Assembly (NCBI GenBank): GCA_011525625.1
Contig: WYAX01000015.1
Span: 372,001-436,000, forward strand
Direction of reading: 5' to 3'
Source of the DNA: Nitrospira defluvii
Lineage (GTDB): Bacteria > Nitrospirota > Nitrospiria > Nitrospirales > Nitrospiraceae
Length of the DNA: 64,000 nt
The first letter of the stretch is position 1, and every line of letters begins with the position of its first letter. The position numbers were made by a program, and so were the translations under genes. The notes under the pieces are model-generated. The model was given only the letters and a program-made list of their open reading frames with translations. It searched no databases and was not told where the DNA came from. This document shows positions 43,351 to 52,088 of this stretch, piece after piece.

Positions 43351-44340
43351 ATGCTGCTCGCATTAACCGGCGATGTGATGCTCGGCCGTATGGTGAACGA
43401 GTCTGTGGTCGAGAACCGCGCCGTGCGTCCTGAAACGCTGTGGGGTGATCTGCTTCCCGTGATGCGGCGTGCCGACTGTCGCCTGATTAATTTGGAATGT
43501 GTGATCAGTGACCGGGGCATGCCGTGGCACCCGAACACAAAAGCCTTTCACTTTCGCGCCGGGCCTCGGGCGGTGGAGGTCCTGCGAGCAGCCGGGATTG
43601 ACGGGGTCATGCTGGCGAACAACCACGTGCTTGATTATGGGGAGGAGGCGTTTCTGGATTGCCTGAGGCGGCTCAATGGAGCCGGTCTCACCCACGCAGG
43701 GGCCGGGGCGAGTGTGGAAGAGGCGCTGGCTCCGGCGGTGTTCCATATCGGGGAACGGTCCTTAGCCCTTGTGGCGTTGACGGACAATGAACCGGAGTGG
43801 GAAGCGACGCACCGTAAGCCCGGCGTCAACTATGTCGCCTACAATGATCGCGGCTTGCTGGCTCCCTATCGACAGCGTATCGCTCAGGCGCTGTCCTTGG
43901 CGCGACGGCAGGCGGATGTGGTGATGGTGAGCGCGCATGTGGGGCCCAATTGGGGGGCACCGTCACGCGCGATGCGGGCGCTGGCGCATGAATTGATCGA
44001 GATGGGAGCGGACCTCTACTGGGGACATTCCAATCATACCCCGCAAGGAATCGAGCGCTACCACGGGAAGCCGATTCTGTATTCGGCCGGCGACTTCGTT
44101 GACGACTATATGGTGGACAGCGCAGAGCGCAACGATCTGTCCTTCCTCTTTCTGGTAGAGGTCGAGGAGAATCGTATCAGACAGATCCTGCTCCATCCGA
44201 TCCGGATCGAGAATTGTCGAGTCAGGCGGGCCAATGAACGGGAGTCCACCTTCCTTGCACGAACGATGCAGGCCAAGTGCGCGGCCTTCGAGACGTCGAT
44301 CCTGTTCCGGGAAGGGGTCGGCACAGTGACGATTGCATGA
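43351..44340 (+). CDS. CapA-family metallophosphatase-like protein
   Basis: A 329-residue protein with the CapA/PgsA family motifs: LTGDVMLGRMV, INLECVISDRG, LANNHVLDYGEEA, SAHVGPNWG and GHSNHTPQGIE. These Asp, Asn and His residues make a metal site as in calcineurin-like phosphatases. CapA proteins take part in capsule (polyglutamate) synthesis, though many family members stand alone as this one does. No signal peptide is seen, so it may act inside. Start ATG 43351. Confidence 0.88.
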   Translation: MLLALTGDVMLGRMVNESVVENRAVRPETLWGDLLPVMRRADCRLINLECVISDRGMPWHPNTKAFHFRAGPRAVEVLRAAGIDGVMLANNHVLDYGEEAFLDCLRRLNGAGLTHAGAGASVEEALAPAVFHIGERSLALVALTDNEPEWEATHRKPGVNYVAYNDRGLLAPYRQRIAQALSLARRQADVVMVSAHVGPNWGAPSRAMRALAHELIEMGADLYWGHSNHTPQGIERYHGKPILYSAGDFVDDYMVDSAERNDLSFLFLVEVEENRIRQILLHPIRIENCRVRRANERESTFLARTMQAKCAAFETSILFREGVGTVTIA

Positions 44341-44415
44341 TGAAGCGACACGGATCACAGCTCGTTGGCGCTGGGTGAGAGTAGCGCGGTCGGCGTGATG
44401 CAGCGGCGACGATGG

Positions 44416-44853
44416 TCAGTACGGGCTCTTGCTTGGTGTCGACGCACTCTGCCTGAGCGCTGCCAGATAGGCGAGAATGTCTGTGATGTCTTGATCGCTC
44501 AACGTCGAATCCGGGAACATGCCGCTTCCCGGATGGCCCTCGCGGATCGCGCGAAAGCGGGCCTTGTTGTCTTTCAGGGTCTGAGCAGCACGATTGCGGA
44601 GGTCCGGGGCCGCGGAGGCGAACGTTCCGATAGCAGCTGCGGTGTCCGGTTTGAGGGAGGGCTTCTTGTCGATGACGCCATCCACACCATGGCAGTAGTG
44701 GCAGATCCCCTTGCCGTTGAAGAGAGTTTGTCCCCGGGTGGCATCGCCTTTCAGCGTAGTCCCGGTCCCGGCTGCCCCAACGTCATTGCCGGACAGGATG
44801 GAGAGCAGCAAGGTCATCAGCATCGATGTGTCGCGCAGCCGGTGTAACCACAT
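44416..44853 (-). CDS. Secreted monoheme cytochrome c
   Basis: A 145-residue protein with an N-terminal signal region (from MWLHRLRDTSMLMTLLLSIL). It holds one heme motif, CHYCH, and a likely axial Met in SGMFPDSTLSDQDITD. The C-terminal helix ITDILAYLAALRQ fits a class I cytochrome c. It should be a periplasmic electron carrier. I start at ATG 44853. It is convergent with the CapA gene and divergent from the repeat-rich basic protein gene. Confidence 0.85.
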   Translation of the reverse strand: MWLHRLRDTSMLMTLLLSILSGNDVGAAGTGTTLKGDATRGQTLFNGKGICHYCHGVDGVIDKKPSLKPDTAAAIGTFASAAPDLRNRAAQTLKDNKARFRAIREGHPGSGMFPDSTLSDQDITDILAYLAALRQSASTPSKSPY

Positions 44854-45071
44854 GGTGTCTGTCCTCAGGGTGCCAGGTACCGGGGCAGTATGCCGCGAAG
44901 CGGGCGGGAACACAATGGCGCGGGAGGAACTCCGTCTTGTCCCTGCTCACCGTTCTGGGCGCTGCCCGCATTCATCCGCTACGGCCTGCCTTGATATAAT
45001 GCTGGATGTGTTTCATGCGGCGTTGGTACCGCAGGATCAAAACCGAGTCGCGATGAGGAGGGCGAGACACC

Positions 45072-45470
45072 ATGAAGGTACGAAAAAATGTCTCCAAGAC
45101 CGGCGAGACGCAGAAGAGCAGCAGATCCTCCAGCCTGTTGGCTCGTCAAGCCACGGCGGCGAAGCAGCGACGGAAGCACGACGATGTGACCGCAGCAATG
45201 GAGGTATCCCAACGGAAAGGCGCGATGGCAAGCTCGCCGAAGATTTCTGCGGCGTTGGTGCGAACCGTCCAGGCGGCGACGCTCAGACGGAAGAAAGAAG
45301 CGATGACAGCAGCCCTGGAAGAATCGCAGCGAGATGCCGCTCTTCAGCGTAACCCGCAGTCGGAGGCGTTGGCGCGAACGGTGGCGGCACACGACCGTCT
45401 GCGCGCGAAAACGGCCGTCACGGCGGCGATGAACGAGTCTCAACGTCGGTCGGCTTCACAGAAAAGTTGA
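45072..45470 (+). CDS. Basic protein made of three imperfect repeats
   Basis: A 132-residue Ala, Lys, Arg, Gln and Ser-rich protein. It consists of three units of about 33 residues, each with a pattern like LARxxxAxxxxRxK followed by VTAAMExSQR (TAAMEVSQRKGA; TAALEESQRDAA; TAAMNESQRRSA). The charge and helix pattern suggest DNA or RNA binding, as in histone-like proteins. GAGGAGGG precedes its ATG. I do not recognise a family. It lies between the cytochrome gene and the PEP-CTERM locus. Confidence 0.7.
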   Translation: MKVRKNVSKTGETQKSSRSSSLLARQATAAKQRRKHDDVTAAMEVSQRKGAMASSPKISAALVRTVQAATLRRKKEAMTAALEESQRDAALQRNPQSEALARTVAAHDRLRAKTAVTAAMNESQRRSASQKS

Positions 45471-45947
45471 ATGTGGATGGCCCACCTTCGTGTGACTCTG
45501 CGAAATAGTCTTGCCCTGCAGGGAGTCCGGCAGAGGGCCCAACGCGACAGGCCGGGACAATCAGAGACGGCGCTCTGCCTGAGCTGACTCTCTGGCTCTA
45601 CATGTTGTCGTGCTTGTCTGGTGAGTCCGTTGATCCTCGCGAGCCTGTGAGCGTTCGGGCCTCGTACGAATGGACGCCGCTTGCCCCAAATTGCCCCAAT
45701 ACGTGCATTGCCTGCTGAAGAATCTTGCTACAGGGGAAAGGTCGTCTTTCTGTCATTCCATGAGCCCGATGTTCACTGAATCCGCATCAATCAAGGGCGA
45801 AGGCACTGTCTGACTGTCCCGCTTGTCCCCGGCAGCGGAATTGCTGCTCCGTAGAATAAGTGGCGACTTACGCCGGGCCCCGCTTGCAGTAAGGTAGCTC
45901 CGCGTCAGGGGCACGATCATCGATCGCCTGCCCAGGAAGGATGCTCC
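45471..45947. other. Long leader region before the response regulator gene
   Basis: About 480 bases with no supported gene. It contains a ten-base tandem repeat at 45681-45700 and a block near 45837-45863 (GGAATTGCTGCTCCGTAGAA) similar to one near 29300-29320. Probably regulatory DNA for the response regulator and PEP-CTERM genes. Confidence 0.5.
45681..45700. repeat. Tandem ten-base repeat, possible operator
   Basis: Two copies of TTGCCCCAA plus one base (TTGCCCCAAA, TTGCCCCAAT) stand side by side about 250 bases before the response regulator start. LuxR-type regulators often bind direct repeats one helical turn apart. Confidence 0.35.
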
Positions 45948-46616
45948 GTGTCAGAAGCTGATCGACAGAAGAAAAAGCCTCGGGTCATCATCGTAGACGA
46001 TCAGACCGTTGTCGCGGCAGGAGTTCGCAAACTGATCGAGCCGGACTGTGAAGTGGTGGCGTGCGTCGAGGACGGCCGGGCGCTCCTTGCCGAGGCGGAG
46101 AGATTGCGACCTGACATTATTGTGATGGAAGTGCTGCTCCCGTCGCTCAACGGCCTGGATGCGGCTCGTCACCTCGCCAGAACGGTGCCTGAAAGTAAGA
46201 TCGTCTTCTTGAGTGTTCAGGGCAGCTCCTGGCACGTGGCGGAGGCTTTTAAGGCGGGCGCCTCGGCCTATCTCCTTAAGCGTTCACAACCATCGGAATT
46301 GACTCAGGCCATTCACGCCGTATTGATGGGCCAATGGTATCTCACCCCACTTGTTGCCAAAAATGTGGTGAAAAACCGTACGACTGGGTCACAGGGGCAC
46401 AGCAGCAGTCCGGGATGGTCTGCCCTGACCCCGCGTCAGCGCGAGGTGCTGCAATTGATCGCTGAGGGACGAGGGACCAAAGAGGTGGCCAGTATGCTCA
46501 AGATTGCGGTGAAGACCGTCGAGTTCCATAAATTTCGCATTATGGACCAACTGAATCTCCATTCGACCGTCGCCCTCACAAAACATGCCATCGTTGAAGG
46601 TTTGGTTCGGCTGTAA
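45948..46616 (+). CDS. LuxR/NarL-family response regulator with Glu at the phospho-acceptor site
   Basis: A 222-residue regulator. The receiver domain (10-128) keeps the acidic pair Asp17-Asp18, Ser89 and Lys111. The residue that should be the phosphorylated Asp is Glu61 (IIVMEVLLP instead of the usual VMD/LLD pattern). A LuxR helix-turn-helix covers about 160-215 (LTPRQREVLQLIAEG and TKEVASMLKIAVKTVEFH). Glu can imitate a phosphorylated Asp, so the protein may be always active or respond without a kinase. It starts at GTG 45948 after AGGAAGG. It heads the PEP-CTERM locus, whose genes it may control. Confidence 0.88.
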   Translation: MSEADRQKKKPRVIIVDDQTVVAAGVRKLIEPDCEVVACVEDGRALLAEAERLRPDIIVMEVLLPSLNGLDAARHLARTVPESKIVFLSVQGSSWHVAEAFKAGASAYLLKRSQPSELTQAIHAVLMGQWYLTPLVAKNVVKNRTTGSQGHSSSPGWSALTPRQREVLQLIAEGRGTKEVASMLKIAVKTVEFHKFRIMDQLNLHSTVALTKHAIVEGLVRL

Positions 46617-46775
46617 TCTGTGACGGCGTGTCGGTCTCAGCATAGGACGCGGCCTCAAGTAGACTTCCTAGTTTCTCCGATTCCGCATTGAGCGTAGGGT
46701 ACAGGCTGCGTGTCAGCGATTTCTGCGTCTGCGATCGGTGCTGAGGCCGACAGCCGATCTGGAAGGAGACCGATC

Positions 46776-48731
46776 ATGATTCTCCCCCGGTCTGGTATTC
46801 GTCTCAGCCTCGTGTGTTTCCCGCTACTGACGGTGTTGGCAATAGCACCGGGTGAGCTTCTCGCGATTCAAATCGCGCCCAATCCGAATCCAACCGGAAA
46901 TACGATCACGATCACTCCTGCCACGCCTGCTGAAAATCTCGTTCCGTTCACCAATGTCGGGGTCATCAACATACAGCCCTCTGCATCGTTGTCCAACCAG
47001 AGTCGATTTGAGAATTTCGGGGGAGGAGTTGTCGGCGGGTGGATCATCAACTCCGGAACCATCACCAATTCGGATGTGTTCATCAACAACAGAATCTTCA
47101 CCCTGCAGGAAGGATCACGATTCAATAACCTGGCGTCCGGCAGCTATAGCGGCGGCTTGGGCTCGATTGGTATCAAGGGCACCTTTGTCAACGAAGGCAC
47201 CGTGACGCACAGCCTTGGCTATATCGTAGTCGGGGAAACAGGCGAATATATTCAGCGACAGGGTGCTGGTTCTGCCGTGACGCCAACCACGAGCACCCCT
47301 GACGCGCCGTTTACAAACGCGGGGCGGATCCACATTGCTGCCGGCGACTTCATCATCGACCCAATTAGCGTACGTGCGGCTTCGGCGACGTATGACCAAT
47401 CGTCAAGCGGCACGACGCAGATCGACGCGAGACTTCACAGCATTGGCGGCACGGTGCGCAATGCGGGTGCGATCACAATCGGGTCAACAGGGGAGTATCG
47501 CCAGGAAAGTCCATCGGTTCCGTTCTTGGCCGGCAGCACCACGAATACCGGCAGCTTTACCAATGCGGGCACGACCAACATTGCGACAGGTGTCTTCACC
47601 AATCAGGGCAGCGTGGCGAACTCAGGCACGTTCACTGTGGGAGCAGCAGGGCAGTATGTTCAGGAAGTGAGCTCTGGCAGTTCCCAGCAGCCGGGGACGC
47701 AGAACAGCGGCACTTTTACCAACGCGGGAACGGTGCGCATCGGCGAGGGCACGTCGTTCGGCAATTTCTCCAACCGGACACCACCAGTTGCGCAGTATAT
47801 CCAGCAAGCCGGCGGCACCACCTACATCGACGGGACGTTTCAGGTCGGGGGTGCCAAGGTGGAGAACGCCGGTAGCATGACGGTCAGTTCGACGGGGACG
47901 TATTTGCAGGCATTTAATAAGTTCGTGCCGGTTGTCTCCACGACGGTGAACAGCGGGACGTTCGCCAACGCGGGCAGCACAGTGATCAATGCAGGGACGT
48001 TCACCAATTACGGTACTCTGGTGAACTCGGGAACGGTTCAGGTAGGCGTTGTCGGCCCGGGCGCCCTCATCAATCATGGCGGTGTCGTGAATACCGGAAC
48101 CTTCGAGGTCGCGGCTGCCGGTCAGGTAACGGGCAGCGGGAGTTATGTGCAAACTGCCGCGGCGGCGCAGACGATCGTCAACGGGACGTTTGCGCACAAC
48201 ATCGCTCTGCAGGCGGGTGCGTTGACTGGGAGCGGGACGATTCAGGGAACGGTCCAGAACAGTGGGGGACTGCTCCTGCCCGGCAACAATGGGTTGGGGA
48301 CGCTCACGATCAAAGGGCAATACGCCCAAGGGTTTGGCGGGACATTTGGTGTCAACCTGGCAGGCTTGAGTCAAGGCGTGACCTACGGTCTGCTCGCGGT
48401 GCAAGGGACGGGAGCAGCAGTGACGTTGGGCGGCGGCCTCAAGGTGGGGCTGCTGAACGGGTTTTCGCCGTCGTTGGGCAACACCTTTGGCGTCCTGACC
48501 TGCACCGGCTGCACCATCAGCGGAGGCTTGCGAAGTCTGTCGTTGCCGACACTGGCCTCGGGGTTAGACTGGTCGGTGCGATTTGTGGACGGGCTCGGGA
48601 CGTTGCAGCTGGCGGTCGTCTCGGCACCCACGGCCTCTGCGCCGGAGCCGGCCACGCTGTTGCTCGTCGGTTCCGGTTTTGTCGGGTTGGCCGCATGGCG
48701 GCGCAGGCAGCGGGGGAGTGCCAGGCGATAG
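46776..48731 (+). CDS. PEP-CTERM protein with beta-rich repeats
   Basis: A 651-residue secreted protein. After the signal peptide (about 1-30) come many repeats of the type NSGTFTNAGTxxI and GxYVQE, rich in Gly, Asn and Thr, which should form a right-handed beta-helix or adhesin-like stalk. The C-terminus holds the sorting signal APEPATLLLVGSGFVGLAAW followed by a basic tail (RRRQRGSARR), read and cut by an exosortase. The ATG at 46776 has GGAAGGAG upstream. It is likely exported to the matrix or cell surface together with exopolysaccharide. Confidence 0.9.
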   Translation: MILPRSGIRLSLVCFPLLTVLAIAPGELLAIQIAPNPNPTGNTITITPATPAENLVPFTNVGVINIQPSASLSNQSRFENFGGGVVGGWIINSGTITNSDVFINNRIFTLQEGSRFNNLASGSYSGGLGSIGIKGTFVNEGTVTHSLGYIVVGETGEYIQRQGAGSAVTPTTSTPDAPFTNAGRIHIAAGDFIIDPISVRAASATYDQSSSGTTQIDARLHSIGGTVRNAGAITIGSTGEYRQESPSVPFLAGSTTNTGSFTNAGTTNIATGVFTNQGSVANSGTFTVGAAGQYVQEVSSGSSQQPGTQNSGTFTNAGTVRIGEGTSFGNFSNRTPPVAQYIQQAGGTTYIDGTFQVGGAKVENAGSMTVSSTGTYLQAFNKFVPVVSTTVNSGTFANAGSTVINAGTFTNYGTLVNSGTVQVGVVGPGALINHGGVVNTGTFEVAAAGQVTGSGSYVQTAAAAQTIVNGTFAHNIALQAGALTGSGTIQGTVQNSGGLLLPGNNGLGTLTIKGQYAQGFGGTFGVNLAGLSQGVTYGLLAVQGTGAAVTLGGGLKVGLLNGFSPSLGNTFGVLTCTGCTISGGLRSLSLPTLASGLDWSVRFVDGLGTLQLAVVSAPTASAPEPATLLLVGSGFVGLAAWRRRQRGSARR

Positions 48732-48938
48732 CGGTCGCGCGGAATTCCGGCAACGTCGCGCCTGCGTGAGGGGTGTCTTCGGGTGCGCTCAGGAAAAGAG
48801 TGCCACGTCGTGCAGACAACTACAATGGAACCATTACGTTCCGCGACAGTGGAAAAAGGGTTCTAACGATTACGGCCAGCGAGCGTTCGGCGTATGTACT
48901 CCCCTGGTGGAGTGGCCCTATCGCAGAGGAGGAACGAT

Positions 48939-49799
48939 ATGCCTAGGCTATCAGCGCAACGCGGGACGATCCTGGTGCTCAGTCTGTGTCTGTCGGTGCC
49001 GTCGATTGCCTCTGCCGGTTCGATCGTCTTTTCTGACTTCGGGACGATTCAGGACACGGTGGATGCCTTTCGATCCGCGATAGGGGGAGTCAACAACGGC
49101 AATGCCCCCGGGCCGTTCACGGCGGGCCGCAGAGAAATCAATTGGGATGGAGGCGGGGTCAATGCGCAACCCTTGGTAAACATGCCCAAAGACCTGTTCT
49201 TGAACAACCGCGGGGCCTTTTACGAGCCATCCCCTACCACCTTCTCCATCAGCGGACAAGCCGCTCCCAATGACGCCACACTGGCGCGGTTCGGCAATAT
49301 CAATTCCACGTATCCCACCACATTCACCTCGTTCAGCAATCCCCGCATGTTCGCCCCTACCAACAGCATCGTGACGGAGCAAGTGTTCTTTCAGCCAGGA
49401 TCGAGCAAGAATATCCCCGCTGTCACCACGGCGTTCGGTGTCGTCTTTGCCGACGTTGATCGAGCGCGGACCACGTCGATCGAATATTTCGCGGCGAATA
49501 ATAAGTCGCTCGGGAAATTCTACGTCCCTCCCGCGAACAATGGTCTTTCATTTCTCGGAGTTAAGTTCGATGGCGGCGAGCTGATCAATAGGGTGTCCAT
49601 TACGACCGGTAATACGGTCCTAGGGCCGAATGACGGAGGCGCGGTGGATGTGGTGGCAATGGATGACTTCATTTACGCCGAGCCCAAATCGTTCGCGTCG
49701 GCGGGCGCGCCGGAACCGGCAACGTGGCTTCTGGTGGGCAGCGGGGTCGTTGGATTGTTGTGGCGACGCAGGCCGTCGCGGCTGACGTTGTCGGCGTGA
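48939..49799 (+). CDS. PEP-CTERM protein, second
   Basis: A 286-residue secreted protein with signal peptide (about 9-27). Its mature domain (rich in Asn, Phe and Gly; for example FSNPRMFAPTNSIVTEQVFF and EYFAANNKSLGKFYVPP) looks like a jelly-roll type found in many PEP-CTERM proteins. The C-terminus, APEPATWLLVGSGVVGLLW plus RRRPSR, is the exosortase sorting signal. GAGGAGG precedes the ATG. It is next to the exosortase gene and probably its substrate. Confidence 0.88.
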   Translation: MPRLSAQRGTILVLSLCLSVPSIASAGSIVFSDFGTIQDTVDAFRSAIGGVNNGNAPGPFTAGRREINWDGGGVNAQPLVNMPKDLFLNNRGAFYEPSPTTFSISGQAAPNDATLARFGNINSTYPTTFTSFSNPRMFAPTNSIVTEQVFFQPGSSKNIPAVTTAFGVVFADVDRARTTSIEYFAANNKSLGKFYVPPANNGLSFLGVKFDGGELINRVSITTGNTVLGPNDGGAVDVVAMDDFIYAEPKSFASAGAPEPATWLLVGSGVVGLLWRRRPSRLTLSA

Positions 49800-49875
49800 G
49801 GGCCGCTGCCGGCATCTTTTCCGGGCCCTCCAGAATGACCCGCTGCTTCTGAGGATTCATTCATCCGGGGCTGCT

Positions 49876-52047
49876 ATGGCCAAGTGGATAGCATTCTGCT
49901 GCGTTTTCGCCCTGGCACCGCTTCTCGCTTCCTGTTCGGACTCGTTGAACGACCGTGCTGCCCGGCATGAACGCCGGGGAGACGCCTACGTCGAGCAGGA
50001 TGAATTCCGCAAGGCGGTGATCGAGTACAAGAATGCCGTGCGGGACAAGCCCGATCATTCCGATCTGCATTGGAAGCTTGCGTCGGCCGCATTCAAAACC
50101 GGAGATGTGCCTGCTGCCGCCATGGCTTTGAGGCGAGTCGTGCAGCTCGATCCGGCCCATTTCGACGCTCGCTGGTCGCTCGGAGATCTGTATCTGGCGG
50201 CCGGCAAGACCCAGGAAGTTGCGAAACTCGCCGAAGAGTTACTCGTTGCGCGCCCTCAACATCCGGCCGGTTATCTGCTTCGTGCCGGCATCGCTCTCGA
50301 CGAAGACCGGATCGTGGATGCCATCGGATCTCTCCAGCAGGCGGCCGCACTCGATCCAACTATGCCGCGCCCCCGCCTTGCTCTCGGACATGTCTATTTT
50401 AGCCAACGGGATCTCGCCGCGGCGGGCGAATGGTATGCGCGAGCGGTGCAGGCAGATCCGTCATCCGTGGAAGCTCGACTCGCCCATGGATACTTTTTGT
50501 GTGCGACGGGAGCACTGGATGAGGGCAGGAGAGAATTTCACCACGCTCTAGAATCGAGCCGAGACCAGGAATTCGTCACATTGCTGCTCGCCGATCGGTA
50601 TATCGTGCTGGGTTGGCGAGATGAGGCAGCGCGCCTACTGGACGGACTTGTTGTCGACATGAATTCCCAGAAGGCCAGGAAGGCGCTTATTGAGTTGAGA
50701 CTGGCCGGCGGGCAGGTGGCGGAAGCCAAGCCGCTCGTGAACAACATTCTGGAAGCCGATGCTCACGATGCTGTGGGGCTCTATTTCAAAGGGCGTATCG
50801 CTCTTGCGGAAAATGATGTGCTTCAAGCCGCTGGTCTGTTCGAAGAAGCTATTGGACGGGATGTGTCCCAGGCGGGAGCGCATCTTCACCTTGGCTGGGC
50901 ACGTTTGGCGCAGAACCGTATGGATTCAGCGCAAGAAGAATTCAACGAAGCGATCAGGTTGCAGCCATACAACGACACGGCCCATCTGGCGCTGGCCAAG
51001 TTGTACCTGGCTCTGCACAAGTCGACTGAGGCTGAGCAGGAAGCATGGCGGGCATTACGGTTGAACCCTTCCAACCCCGAAGCCGCCCTTGTGGCCGGAG
51101 ATGCCTTGGTCCAGGCGACGCGCTGGCCCAAGGCCGAAAGCGTGTACGACGAGATCGTCAGGCAACTTCCCGGACAGCCTGTCGGCTATGTGAAACTCGG
51201 AGGTCTCCGTCGGTTGCAAGGAAGGCCATCCGAAGCGGCGACATTCTTTGCTCAAGCCCTCTCGCGAGCGCCTGATGATCTCGTGATTCTGCAGGACTAT
51301 TTGGTAGCCCTCGTGGAGTCGAATCAGGCTCACCAGGCGGATCGCGTCCTCGATCAGTATCTGACTAAAGCCTCGCATGATCCGAACCTCTGGAGACTCG
51401 CGGGACGGGTGCATCTGTCCCAGCGAAGGACGGACCAGGCTGAGCAGGCCTTGCGGAAGGCCGTCGACCTCGCGCCGGATCTTGCGCTGGTCTACTATGA
51501 ACTGGGCCAGCTCTATCTAGTGCAGCGCAAGCTGTCTGCCGCCGAGTCGGCGTTTCAGGCTGCGCTCAAGAAGGACGAGACCAATTCGGAGGTCCATACA
51601 GCGTTGGGGCTGGTGCTGGCGGCGCAGGGGCGGGTCGATTTGGCGAATACACACTATCGGCGAGCGGTTCAACTTGATCGGCACAACGTGGTGGCTGCCA
51701 ACAATCTTGCGGCCAGCCTGACCGAACAGCAGGAATTTGACGATGCGCTGGGGTTGGCCCTGGCCGCCCACGATCGGGCACCTTCGAATCCTGGTATTCA
51801 GGATACGCTCGGGTGGATCTACTACAAAAAGAACCGGTTTGAGGATGCCCATCGACTGCTCGCGGAAGCCTCGGCGGCGCTCCCGCAGCATCCGACCGTG
51901 CGGTACCATCACGCGATGTTGCTCTCGAAGATCGGCAAGCAGGAGGCGGCCCTGTCGGAGCTGAAGACTGCCCTGTCACTCCCTGGTGGATTTCCGGAGG
52001 CGGATCGAGCGGCGCGGATGGTAGCGGCCAACAAGATCGATGAGTAG
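49876..52047 (+). CDS. PrsT-like TPR lipoprotein of the PEP-CTERM system
   Basis: A 723-residue protein with a lipobox at LLASC (Cys20) and about 17 or more tetratricopeptide repeats filling residues 30-720. Length and place before the exosortase gene fit PrsT (PEP-CTERM system TPR-repeat lipoprotein). TPR proteins like this act as scaffolds in exopolysaccharide export. The start at 49876 is supported by the signal sequence. It is followed 41 bases later by the exosortase gene. Confidence 0.86.
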   Translation: MAKWIAFCCVFALAPLLASCSDSLNDRAARHERRGDAYVEQDEFRKAVIEYKNAVRDKPDHSDLHWKLASAAFKTGDVPAAAMALRRVVQLDPAHFDARWSLGDLYLAAGKTQEVAKLAEELLVARPQHPAGYLLRAGIALDEDRIVDAIGSLQQAAALDPTMPRPRLALGHVYFSQRDLAAAGEWYARAVQADPSSVEARLAHGYFLCATGALDEGRREFHHALESSRDQEFVTLLLADRYIVLGWRDEAARLLDGLVVDMNSQKARKALIELRLAGGQVAEAKPLVNNILEADAHDAVGLYFKGRIALAENDVLQAAGLFEEAIGRDVSQAGAHLHLGWARLAQNRMDSAQEEFNEAIRLQPYNDTAHLALAKLYLALHKSTEAEQEAWRALRLNPSNPEAALVAGDALVQATRWPKAESVYDEIVRQLPGQPVGYVKLGGLRRLQGRPSEAATFFAQALSRAPDDLVILQDYLVALVESNQAHQADRVLDQYLTKASHDPNLWRLAGRVHLSQRRTDQAEQALRKAVDLAPDLALVYYELGQLYLVQRKLSAAESAFQAALKKDETNSEVHTALGLVLAAQGRVDLANTHYRRAVQLDRHNVVAANNLAASLTEQQEFDDALGLALAAHDRAPSNPGIQDTLGWIYYKKNRFEDAHRLLAEASAALPQHPTVRYHHAMLLSKIGKQEAALSELKTALSLPGGFPEADRAARMVAANKIDE

Positions 52048-52088
52048 TCTGCGAGTACCCCAGTCGCGATAGTACGTGAGGCCTGCGC

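Noticed and set aside
47500-48200. Repeated stretches within the first PEP-CTERM gene, suggestive at first of a CRISPR or tandem array
   Set aside because: The repeats are in frame, differ in sequence and encode beta-helix-type protein repeats.
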